Below are positions 1-11,900 of a stretch of DNA of 64,000 nucleotides, piece after piece. Source of the DNA: Henricia sp. BOLD:AAB3569. Taxonomy: Eukaryota; Echinodermata; Asteroidea; Spinulosida; Echinasteridae. The first letter of the stretch is position 1, and each line of letters starts with the position of its first letter. The stretch lies in assembly GCA_037783545.1 (NCBI GenBank), contig JBBELK010000032.1, forward strand, positions 620,001 through 684,000, in the 5' to 3' direction. Under the pieces are notes generated by a model that was not told the DNA's origin, did no database searches, and saw only the letters and a list, made by a program, of their open reading frames with translations. The position numbers were made by a program, and so were the translations under genes.

Positions 1-185
1 AAGCAGTGTGAATATTGAGGGGAAAGTGACTGTTAGCCTGCTTGAGATGCGATCGATGAGAAATATTGATTACCTTTTAGCTGTGACGGCATTTTCGTAT
101 GCACTGTCCATACATGTAAATTTTGTTCGGTACGCTAATTTCAGGAATTTCGTGCTTTAACAGTGAAAGCCCACATCTTGGTTAT

Positions 186-300
186 AAGCCCACTGTATCA
201 TTTGCAGTGACCCAAAAAGTTAGTAAACGAGTTGACAGGAAAACCTTCCTCGAAGTAAAGATTGAATTGGTAGCAACTATCCAATGAAATGTTTCCGCCC
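186..300 (+). repeat. degraded copy of the TTAA/ATTGTATCATTTGCA element
   Basis: Similar to the left part of the copies at 5964, 16481 (inverted arm) and 59738: cactgtatcatttgcagtga, then gagttgacaggaaaacctt. Its own ends are not recognisable. I see no gene in 300-895. Confidence 0.5.
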
Positions 301-894
301 GAGATTATATAGTTTTACCAGAAAATAATCCATGAAGATGAAATTATTTAGATCGTTTGCAAAAGATTTACTTAGTTGGTTCGCATCTGGGTGGTCCCAA
401 ATGGGCGCTGTGTACAGTCTGCATGATTCAGCTTTGCACACAGGGAGTTGGGCTGTGCACTGGACTGGTCGCGCACACCACCAGTATGAAGCAAGCCACA
501 GAGTGCATATACGTACGTGACCGACTGAGAACAAAGAGACGAATTTAGAATAAGTCATTTTGAAACTCCTCGTCAAGAGTGGCAAAATGCATATGGATTG
601 TTCATGTTTTGGAAAACGTGGTACATTTGAAGGAGCTGAAGCGTCTTCAGATAGGTTTTTTGATGTCCTTATAATGGTTTTGTTTCCAGGATCGCTATAT
701 CATCTATAGGGCATTTAAAGGAGAGTCGAGACCAAGAAAATATCCAATGTTGCTAAGTCAGTGTAATAGAGAAGTTTCGCAAGCAAACAGATACAAGTAC
801 ATGTAGCTATCCATAACTGTTAGTGGCATTTCTGTGGTTTCACTACTCCAAAACTACAGTGTGTTAGCTAAAATAAGTCAGAACAACACAGCTT

Positions 895-1150
895 TGATAC
901 CAATTTTACTTTCAATCCAGTGCTTTCAAACACAAACAGTTTGTGGACATTCATAACGCATACTGATTTCAACCTGTCTAGATGTAAACGCAACGAAAAA
1001 CTGAGGACAAACACTAGAAATCTGACATTTTGCTATGCATTTAGTGCTTACGAATAGCGCTCTCATTATCCATGCCACGCAAACGCAAAGCAGATAGCAA
1101 GTCAAGTATGACGTCACATGACCACAGAAACCCGTGACGTACATGTGTCT
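895..1150 (-). repeat. dispersed repeat, inverted relative to 17930-18240
   Basis: Shares, in opposite orientation, the blocks around acgtcacgggtttctg, agtgtttgtcctca and cgttgcgtttac with the copy at 17930-18240. That copy has the minisatellite expansion; this one has only one or two unit-like words. Confidence 0.6.
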
Positions 1151-1309
1151 GTCGTGCTATCCGTGTGCCTACGAAATCTCTCTATTTAAAAAAAGTTCAC
1201 TGTAATTTCTACAGAAAGCCTCAAATGGGGCATTTCGTCCGGTATTTAAAACATGATCACAACATTCCATAAAATCAAATGTAATCAGAAAAATTACGAT
1301 CTCGGATCG

Positions 1310-1440
1310 TCAGGTTGTATTATGGCGTGAGTTGGATTCGAACCCACATCTTGTAGAATTAGTAAAAACAGTACTCTCCGGCCACGGTACTGTTGCTCTC
1401 GAAGGATTGAAAAGCACTGTTAAACATGTGAAATTTAATA
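1310..1440 (-). repeat. possible tRNA-like SINE remnant
   Basis: On the minus strand a Pol III B-box-like word (gggttcgaatcc) is visible near 1335-1350. No clear A box or tail. Confidence 0.3.
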
Positions 1441-1618
1441 TGTTTGTATTGTTTTCTTCATAATAGGAATCGTGTCGACTCCACCTCCTTATATGCACCT
1501 GTTAGGTATGATTTGAAACTTAAGATTAAGCACTGTGTTCATAGCACCATTGCGTACACAAACTGCTAAATATCATCATTAGCTGCTCATTAGAAGCTTG
1601 AAGTTAAGCATGAATTAA

Positions 1619-2463
1619 GCCTGCCGCACACGAGATCTATCTGCTGAGCAAATGGTCATTGGTGGCGGTTTGCTTAGCACGTAGCTGCCCATGTGCGGTA
1701 AATTTTTGCTGCGTTTTCGGCCTTCCGGCAGCCGTGAGACAAAAATCTATCTTGTTTGATTTTGTTTCTGCTTCGCGAGTCAAAAATCTCACCATGTGCG
1801 GAAAACCTGAGCTACGTGCTGAGCTAAAATGAATGCAAGGCCAAATAAAAGGGACTATGCTTAGCGTAAGTTGAAGTCTCTCTTTTTTTGGTAAGTGGAT
1901 TCCAAGCAATAAAGTCAAGTTGACATGAAGCCAACAGACATGTTTTTAATCAAAGCACTAACAAAAACCTTTTAAAAAACGTTGACGCAAAGGGTTGAAA
2001 GTGACGCGCGCTTTAACGATATTTTCTTTTTTTCTTGGTGTTTTTAAAAAAAAGAAACTTTGACGCACAGGGTTGAACGAGATGCATGCGCTAACATTAA
2101 ACATAGTTCTTTTTTTGGGGCCTAACTTCCCAGTAAAAACCATCCCCTATGAGGTCACCACACTTTCACTTTCAAGAAGACATACCCAGCAAAAGTGCAG
2201 TGACCTCGGCACGCTGTCTTTATATGAATATGGGATTTTTTTTTTTCCATTGGCTAGTTACATTCATTTTAGCTCGGCACATACATGTAGCTCAGGTTTG
2301 CCTCACACGGTTAGGTTTTTGCCTCGCGAGGCAGAAAACAATCAAACGGTATAGATTTCTGTCTCACGACAAAATTTAACCCCACACAGCGAGCTACATG
2401 CTGAGTAAACCGAGTATTCATGGCCTTTTGCTCAGCAGATAGCTCTCGTGTCCGGCAGGCTTC
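1619..2463. mobile_element. foldback element with arms of about 220-240 bp
   Basis: The left arm (1619-1860) and the reverse complement of the right arm (2245-2463) share a long run of blocks: agcctgccg-acacgag, tatctgctgagcaaa, aaatctat, tttgattnt, cgcgag, aacctgagctac and gagctaaaatgaatg. No transposase is present. The middle contains two near-duplicate segments with the block gacgcannnggttgaa. Confidence 0.75.
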
Positions 2464-2509
2464 AGAGTTTAAAATGCCTAAAAAGTCAAAATTGAGACAT
2501 TGTGATGAA

Positions 2510-2786
2510 TAGACCATGCATCTATTGATTGCTTTCCGTGACGTAGAACATCCGGGAATGTTTGGTGGTCAACGGTCACGCGCGTACACGCGCGCGCCAA
2601 TAGACGCACATGAACACGCGTACAAATACTCACCAGCGTATTTTCATTCGTTGATACCACACGCGCGCGCTGCGATACGTTCAAATTATTGAGCATGCAC
2701 TCGGCTTGTAAAAATGAAAGTGTTTTTACTTGATCGCGATGTTTAGCCTGAAGAAATACGTTTTTATCTTTATCGATACAACAGCC
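2510..2786 (+). promoter_or_regulatory. possible CpG-rich promoter / 5'UTR before putative exon 1
   Basis: A short CG-dense stretch (about 2570-2680, many CGCG words) with a CCAAT word near 2598 and a CRE-like TGACGT at about 2539 lies just upstream of an ATG in good context. No TATA box or initiator could be placed. Most of the stretch lies inside an inverted-repeat element (2522-2950), so it may be transposon sequence rather than a host promoter. Confidence 0.2.
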
Positions 2787-2950
2787 ATGGCGCAACAACA
2801 TAAAGCAAGGTCAGGTAACAGAGGTAAGTGCAACCAATGCGCTTTTCTTGCTCTTTTTGCCGGTTATTACTCGGGCCACGTGGGTCATGAAAAATGACAA
2901 CCAAAATTGTGGATGGAAGACGTGACGTCACCGGAAAGCAATCAATAGCT
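2522..2950. mobile_element. inverted-repeat element surrounding putative exon 1
   Basis: The end blocks attgattgctttccg-tgacgt (about 2523-2543) and its complement acgtcaccggaaagcaatca (about 2924-2943) form imperfect inverted repeats of some 50-60 bp. No target duplication could be fixed. Confidence 0.5.
2787..2823 (+). CDS. putative exon 1 (start codon exon) of the RhoGEF gene
   Basis: ATG in near-ideal context (gccATGGcg) opens MAQQHKARSGNR and ends one base into a codon at a consensus donor (gag|gtaagt). Exon 2 needs exactly one preceding base, and g plus ac gives Asp, so the phase fits. Against it: the exon is only 37 nt, the phase match has a one-in-three chance of being accidental, the intron to exon 2 is 8.2 kb, and the exon lies between inverted repeats. 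The in-frame ATG inside exon 2 (11024) is an alternative start. Confidence 0.45.
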
Positions 2951-5900
2951 GTGTTCAGATGCTGTTCTGTGGAGACTAAAAAAGGTTAAATTCCAAATGC
3001 CCAAATCATGTTGCATTAAAATGGCCGAAGCTTTTCGGCTCAGAACTGCACGTAGAAAATGTAGATACCCAAAATCTGGTTGTTATTGACTAAAAATAGT
3101 GATTTAGCAATTGCAGTTTTGTGACGCCTTCGGCATTTCATAGTACTAATGCTAGCAATTAGATATTAATCTGTAATAAGTAGAGGATTTCCCATTTACT
3201 TTAGCGCTTATATCAAGCAAATTCCCCAAAACGTACAATAATTTCGTCCCCGAGGAGCGACGAGCTCACTTTTCAATTTGAATTTAGACAAGTCAGTAAT
3301 GGATTTCATTTGCTATGCAGTATAATTTAAATTAACGCGCATTTTAATTCGTCCTGATTGCGTGGAATTCATGAAAAAGTGAATACGTCTTTTTTCATTC
3401 ATTTTAGCACTTTTTGTTTCTGGTAATTTATTTTTCTATCGAACATCAGCAGCCATAATTTGCCATCAAATCTAAACGAACATTTAACGAGAAAATGCAA
3501 AAATACCCGGAACATTTAATTTGCTGGATATACAAGTGCTAAAATAACCAGGAAATCCTATATCTAATTACACAGTGCTTTAGTATGCACCAGATGCATT
3601 GGAAAGAAACCTTTTCTTTCCAATTTTACATACATACATTGTAGCTCCGTGGTGTTCTATCATGTAATAATCACATACAGTAGAATTTTGCTTGCATACA
3701 TACATGTACAGCATTTTGCTTTGTGTCAAATGATTAAAGGCACAGGCTCGTCAGCAATGCGCGCGCGCTAAATCCGTGCAACGAAATACGCAGCTCCATA
3801 GCAAAGGCATGGAGCTGCGTATTTCGTGGCACGAATTTGGCGCGCGCGCATTTCAAGCGTGCGCATTGCTGACGAGCCTGTGCCTTTAACTCATCGCAAA
3901 AGACCATTCCATTCTAAAACTGGAGTAAGTGTGGTTGAGTGCTTTTCTGAGTGGCGCAAACCTGCTTCCTGTAACAATTTAGAGCAGCAAATATAGTTCA
4001 ATTTAAGTCCCTAAAACGGCGGATATTATCCATTGTTTGAGGTACATGTACTCTGGTTAAATGTAAAGTACGCAAATCTAGTCGTTTCTCGAACTTGCTC
4101 CTGGTTACTTCCTCACAAAGTTGGCACATAGTGTTGTACACACACATATGAGGTTTGCAATAGACCAGTTGCGTGATAAATTTGCATTTATAAGTCCTGG
4201 AGTCATGGCTATATTTACAAAAATGCTAGAGTCCTGCCTTCGGCACTCGGGTACGAGTGACTCAAGCACCATACTATATCTGGCAAATCGGCCCCGTTTC
4301 CAGGGAGTGCTCCCTGGCACATGGTAACCGTGTGGTACCTGGAATACCTCGCACATTACTCTATGTATTTCTAAGCTGGACCATGTTGATTGAACATGTT
4401 GATCAGCAACTTCAAACCAGTCTTATAACACAAAATCGTTTCTCTACTTTCTTGAATGTTCGGAAACGTTCCAGCTTTTAAAATTGACGCCGATTTCAAG
4501 TAAAAAAACACATTTCAACATGTACTTTCGGATGGTGCAGCTTAAAAATGCATAGAGTAATGTGCGAGGTACCGCACAGATTTTCGCGCTGGTTACTATG
4601 GACCAGCTTGCACCCCCTGGAAACGGCCCGATTTGCCAGGTAGTCTGGTGCCTGACTCACTCGCATGCGAGCGCCATAGCGTGAAGGCGGGAGTCTAGGA
4701 TTTATGCAAATCTATCACGCAACTGGTCTATTTACATATACGTGCATGTACATTTTATGCAAGTGAGTGCCTAATAGTCATCTAAATTAAGACATTGGTG
4801 AATACATACATCCGAAATGGAAATACATGTATCTGAAATGTACATTGTGTAGGCATGTACATGTACCGCACGAGTGTACTACATTTGCTTACATTTTCTA
4901 AAATGTTTACTCGGTAATTTTTTCTCAAACCAAGTCCCAAGTTGTTCCCCCCCTCCGCTCCCAAAATTCAGACTAAAGTCGTTCTTCAGTGAGTTCGTTT
5001 CATTCAAGTTTATGTGGATATACATTGTACAATGTTATAGTTCACTTGGCACACTATTTTAACACTGTCATTTGTCTTAAAGGCACAGGCTCGTCAGCAA
5101 TGCGTGCGCGCCAAATTCGTGCCACGAAATACGCAGCTCCATAGCAAAGGCATGGAGCTGCGTATTTTGTAGCACGAATTTGGCGTGCGCGCATTGCTGA
5201 CGAGCCTTTGCCTTTAACTGTGTTTGCATCCAACTTGCCATTCTACTAACACAAGTGCATGGTTTTTAATATCAGTTCATATCGCTCCCCCACACACATA
5301 CACACATACTTGTAAACAACAGCAATCGTGGACGTATTTAACTGTCGTCCTATTACATGTACATGTAAATAGGGAAGCATTTCTTTAATGACACCTAACT
5401 TAATTTTACCTAAAGCTACAGCGCTGGAATTTGAAACATAAATGGTTTGTGCCCTAACCTACATGTACAATGTATAATGGTTTGTGAAACCTGTATTAAA
5501 AGATAAAATTAATCAGGTGTTATTAAAGAAATTTTTGCCTGTTTACCAATGTGAGACCTACATATGTATAATGGTTTGTGAAACCTATCATGTTAACCAT
5601 TATGGGTTTCACAAACCATTATAGGTTTTACATTAATAAATAGGAAAATATTTCTTTAATGACACTTTTACTTTTAATCGGGGACGTCCCCGTTCACGTA
5701 TGACCCCAGTTTGAAGGTATGTATTCGGATGAATGTCCCCAATTGCAGGTAAAAACAAACACACACACACAGTGTTTAATATTTGACAGTGTTTATTGCC
5801 CTTGCCACATTGCGATATGTGTCGATTGTCATGTGATGGATAATGATTGAAATACTGACAAGGATGATAAATGATAAATACTTGCAATGTCTGTCATTGT

Positions 5901-8900
5901 AACAATATTGCGTATTGCGGAAGAATAATTATAAATTAACTGACCATTTCAGGGGTCCATTAAAGGGCCATTGTATCATTTGCAATGACCCAAAATTTTA
6001 CTTCATGAGTTGACAAGAAAACCTTACTAAAAGTGTTGATAGCAATGGTAAACAAACATGACATGAGTTTACATGTATTTCTGTACAAGATGATACCTTT
6101 TGTAAGAAATGAACAAATGAAAGTGATTTTTAAACATTTGTGCGCATATATTTTTTATCATTCACGTAGCACAAAAACCATGCATGGATAGTGAAGGTTT
6201 TCTGAAGCATATTGGTGCATCTACATGGTGTTTCAAAATAACTTGAAATATCTGTCAACCAGAATTTCAAAATTGTAAGCGACTTTAAATTTATAACTAT
6301 ATCTTCACAGCTTTTAAACCATTGTACACCTTCCCTTTGAGAAGTGGCAATGTTACATAAGATATTTTTCATCAGAGTCATTATTTTCTTAGATAATGGA
6401 TATCAAAGTGACAAATCAGCATAATTGGGGTTATGCATGGGACATTCGCTGGTTGATCATGCAAAAACCATTACGCATGGGACACATATTGTACATATAT
6501 TTCAAAAACAACATTTTCAGAATAAAATTTGTAAGTGTACCTAAAGGCCTGTCCGCATTGGATTTTTGGTGTCAAACTTACCGAGACGATGGGTACTTTT
6601 CCCATTTTTAATCCAGTGCGGACAGCCTAGGGTAAGTTTTCCTCTCAGTAAGTTTTCCCCCGAGTCCAGCGGTTACTCTTCCTGGCCAACTACGTCCCAG
6701 GAAAATTGACCCGGGAACTTTTCCCGAGACGAAAAGTCCAATGCAGACACAGCGAGTTGGTAAAAGCGTACGTCCCGGCCGTGAAGGTCAAACTGCAAAG
6801 GGACACTGCGCATGCTCTCCGACGGTCTCGGTAAAACTTTCCCGTGTCGAAAAAGTCCAAATGCGGACTGCAGTAAAATTTAGCCATTTTTCATTTTACC
6901 ATTGTCTCGGTAAAACCTGCAAAAAAACAAGTCTAGTGCGGACACGGCTTAAGCTTGTGCCCAAAACACAAGACACTCTATAAAAACAGGTGAAATAACT
7001 GACAGTTACTGCTCAATAGCTCATTAAAGGGCTTGAACTTGAAATATCATTTTATTTTAGCTAAAATTTCTGCAGGCTTGTTTACCAACATTCTTCTTTA
7101 GATATGTTATGCCCTATGTCTTGCAAAATGGGCCTTTAAAAGTTTGACCAATGTATCTTACAATTTTTTGGGGGAAAATGTTTTTGGTTAAACACTACGA
7201 ATACTACGAGGTAAATGTTGGCATTCACAGAACTCGGTGACTTTTCCCTCAGTAATTGTTCCCATCAGTCTAACCACACACCTTTGCATTCCATAGAGGG
7301 CACGAACCAAAGAAGCGAGTGCCAAACGTTGCACCTTGAGTTATTTCTCAAGTTGAGGAATGATGCAGAAGACCAGGCACCTGGCTAATCGAATCAGTTG
7401 CTTTAATCTAATAAAACCTCGACATTAAAGCGTTCATGTACTTTCTGACATTTCTTAAACAAGACAAACCACATCCCAAGTCTTTCAAAGAAATCATCGA
7501 TTCAAGTCTTTAAGGTAGTATATAGATTGGTATCTCAAGGAATCAGAAATGTTCACAGATTTACACATAACTATAAACATGATGACCGTAGAAAACTTCT
7601 CCTGAAATGGTTTTGTCTGAAGTGCTATAGTCTTTGAGAAATGAGCAAAACAATTATTTTTCGTCTCGCGAGACGTAAATTCATTTCGCCCCAAAACCAC
7701 TTCACCCTGAAGCACTTCACCCAAAGGCCATTTCACCCCAAAACCATTTCGTCCAAACACTATCTCGCCCAAATGCCATTTCACCCCAAAACAACTTTGT
7801 GCACAGGCCGTGGTTCAGGGCGAAGTGGTTCAGGGCGAAGTGGTTTTGGGGCGAAGTGATTGTAAACCATTTTGACTGTTTTCTCAAAAGTTAGACAAGG
7901 TACAGAGCTGATTTTTGCTCAGGTTGGTTTTAATCATGCATACCTTCAATCACACAGGGGATCAAACTATTTGTAATGGTTTACCAATCATGTATACACT
8001 ACCTGTAAGTCATTATATTAAAGTAAGTCCCAAAAATGTGCTGGTAATCTGCAAAAGTGCAGGGAAACAGTTCAGTGGTTTTAGTGTTGACCCAGTAACC
8101 TTGGAAACACACAAAGGGTGACATTTTCACTTTAGTGGTCTATTGTCCTTGTTCCTAAAGCCGTGTCTGCATTGGACTTGTTTTTTTGGGAGGTTTTACC
8201 GAGATGATGGTAAAATGAAAAATGGCTAAATTTGACTGCTGTCCGCATTTGGACTTTTGACACAGTACAATTTTACCGAGACTGTGTGAGAGCATGCGCA
8301 GTGTCCCTTCGCAGTATAATAATAATAATAATAATGGCGGATACTTATATAGCGCTCATGTCCGCCCCACGGGGGTGCTCATGGCGCTGTTGCCATTATC
8401 ACCGCTGCCATCAGAAAATCACCAGAACCATTTCGCTTCAACTAGGTGGCAACCTGGCCAAGGCGCACAACCCTATCAGCAGTTAGATTGTGGCATTTCC
8501 CCTAACAGCTCCCCATAAATCGCTTGGGTTGACGAGGCAATTGAGATTAAGTGTCTTGCCCAGGGACACAAACACGTTGGCACAAGTGGGGCTCGAACCC
8601 ATAAACCTTTGATCACGAGCACGGCTGTATACCCACTAGACCTTCACAGCCCGGGCATATGCTTACAGAGTGCTTTTACCAACTTGCCGTGTCCGCATTG
8701 GACCTTTCGTCTCGGGAAAAGTTCCCTGGTCAATTTTCCTGGGCAGAAGTTGGCCTGCACTCTTTTCACAGTGGTTTGCCTGCCCGGTTTCTTGGGAAGT
8801 TGAGCAGTGGTTGGAGCGGATGAATCTGGGCACGCAAACCAATGCGAAAGGAGTGTAAATTTTGCCAAGAAAAGTAACCGCTGGACTCGGGAAAAGTTAC

Positions 8901-11900
8901 TGAGAGAAAGACATCCCAGATTGTCCACATTGGACATAAAATGGGAAAAGCACCCATCGTCTCAGTAGGTTTTCCCCCAAAAAAGTCCAATGAGGACAGG
9001 CCTTGATAGTATAGCACCATTTTGTATGGGATACTTTATATTTGTAGTTAGGCAGTCCTGCATTACCACTGTAAAACAGCTCAGTATTTTCTTCGAAATA
9101 CAATATATGCACAAAAACTGCACGTACAAAATGCTACAATGGCTGGCTTTGTCTGTGAAAGGTGATAACAATGTCGGTTGTCCAATATTTTTCCAGGGCT
9201 GTGTATCAAAGGTACATGTATCATTAAGAAGTATTTTAGAAAAATAACATTTTGTAAAATTGCTGCTGCTTGTAAGATCATAGTGTAGGCACCTCAGTGT
9301 GTGTTATATGTAGGATTTAGTTAGGTACAAGTACATGTAGTTGGGTTTTGCATGCAACTTTTGAACTAACGGTCACTAATTTAAAATGTGTGCATTTTCA
9401 GTCAGTTGGCACAGCTAAATCATTTCAGATTTTTGTAGTGCAAGAAATTTGCTGTGAGTAGAATTAAAATCCATGTATTAACAAACAGTATCTAAGCAGA
9501 AGTTGGATTCTCATGAAAACCCGAGGGAGTATACCACTGTGCCTTATAGCATCAGCTGACAGAGCATCTGCCCAGAGAATCACAGGTCTCGAGTTCAAAT
9601 CCCAATGCGGACCATGTGGTTTTCTCTCATCCCGTGTTTCATTGTTTCATTTTAATGGTGATCAGGCACCAAATCTTACTTCGCTCATTTGCGCACCCAA
9701 GCAAAATGAGAGAAAAATTTGGCTCGTATGGAAAACCAGAGGGAGTATACCACTGTGTCTCACAGCTCAGCTGGTAGAGCATCTGCCCGGTGTGTCAGAG
9801 GTCTTGGGGGGGGGGGGGGGGGGGGAAACCTGAGGGAATATACCACTTTGCCTCATAACTCGGCTGGTAGAGCATCTGTCTGGTGTGTTAGAGTCTTGGG
9901 GGGGGGAACCTGAGGGAGTATACCACTGTGCCTCACAGCTCAGCTGGTAGAGCATCTGCCCAGTGTGTCCGAGGTCTTGGGGGGGGGGGGAAACCTGAGG
10001 AAGTATACGACTGTGCCTCATAGCTCAGCTGGTGGAGCATCTACCCTGTGTGTCAGAGGTCTTGGGCTTGAATCCCACTGAGAACATATAATTTTTTTCT
10101 CATTCCATATTTTGTGGCTTCTGTTTTCCATTGGTGTTTTAGGAAGATTTTCCATTTCTGACAAAAGAAAACTTCTGTTTTAAAAATATCCAATTCTATT
10201 TCATTTTGGATGAAGAAAAGTGTTCATACTGTCCCACAAAAAAACCCACAAAATGACAACTGATACAATATCTTCACAAGTTGTCTTTTTTTGCTTGGGA
10301 AAAAAATAAAACAGTCAACAGTTATCGTTAACGGTGCTGGAGAAAAATTCCTACACTTGGCAAGTCGACACTTCTGCTAGTCAACGGCAAGCATTAGCTG
10401 CTTGAGAAAGTAAATGGGTAATTCCCAAAATTAGGGGTCCAAAAGTGTGACATGCTTTTTAAGATTTCCAAGTGTTTTTAATGATTGAAAGTGGTTTCCC
10501 AGTAGAAAATAATTATTTTTATTTGAACAAATGCCACTCAAATTTAATGTTTGTGTGTAGATATTGCACCAAGGTTACTGCAAACTCATTATACAGCCAA
10601 TTTTCATTGGCGTAGGTAACCCGGGACACCAAACTACTATCCAATACCATGGAACAAATTATAAGCCTTTATGGTCTTTTGTTTTGAATATTTTTCGGAA
10701 TCAGAAAACAAAATATTGAAGAAAATTATGCTGCCCCCTATAATCACAGACCACAGTCCATTACTGAGAATTTGTGGTCATAAGTGGTGATTTTTGAAGC
10801 AGAGAGTGTCGTACATAACTGGGACACCAAACATTTTGGACCCCTAATTTTGGGAATTACCCAAATATGGGAAAGTAACTCATTCCGTGTCAGATACTGG
10901 ATTCCATTTTAAGCATCAGATTCCATAAATTCTGTCCGTTTTCCTTGATTGGAGAGAAATCATTAGCCCTCGTGTTCAGAAAGGAATTTCAAATTTCTAT
11001 TTCCTGCATGTCCAGACATTCCAATGAGGGAACAATCTGGGACCCAGTATCACCACATCGAGGAGGACGCAGAAACAGATGAGAGCAGCGCCCTCGCGTT
11101 GTCCAGCAATCCCATAGCCGAGGAATCGTCGTCGTACCAAGAGGAGGAGTATCTACCAGACAGTACCTACGGCGAGGAAGTCTCCAGCCCGGAGGAGTCC
11201 CCTCAACAGAAGACTGGTTCAGTCAGGATCAATGTGAATGATACTAGCGCGAGTGATGCTAGTAGGTCGGAGGTCGCGACCTCGGGTCAGCTGTCTCCCA
11301 CCCAACTAGACAGAAGCAGGTAAATATGTTTATCCTTGGTAATGGGGTACAGTTGGGTCTTTAATGCAGTGTTGTGGTACTCGAGTCCAGCACTCAATCA
11401 CACTTGGAAATAACGCCGTTTGTAATAATTTTCCAATCATGTAATCTATCTTTAAGCAAAATCTGTTTATGAAGTTATATGTTTTGCAATGCAGTTACAG
11501 TCTTCATAAAAAAGCCAGATGCTCCATTAGCTAAACATCAGCTGTTAAGCAGCACTGTGATAAAGGCCTGTGGTGCACAACTGCACATTTGATTCATTCA
11601 GATCGCACCTTGCCTCATATTCTGTTAATTTTTAATGTTGTTAAACATTGTTAAACATTTCAGTTCTCCTGACGAGTCTTCAGACAATCTGTTAGAAGTC
11701 GAAGAGCAGCCCAAGGTCCGTCGTCACAGCTGGGGTCCTGACCCGCTAGAGGAGGTGGTCAACACCACGCAGGAGTCGGTAGGCTCCGATGAGTTTCCCC
11801 TAAGTCAATCCTTACGCAGGTGAGAACATGTCCATGGCTCAGGGTTGTAGTCGAGTCCATCACAAGTCTTTCACAAGTCCAGAGCTAATAATATCACAAG

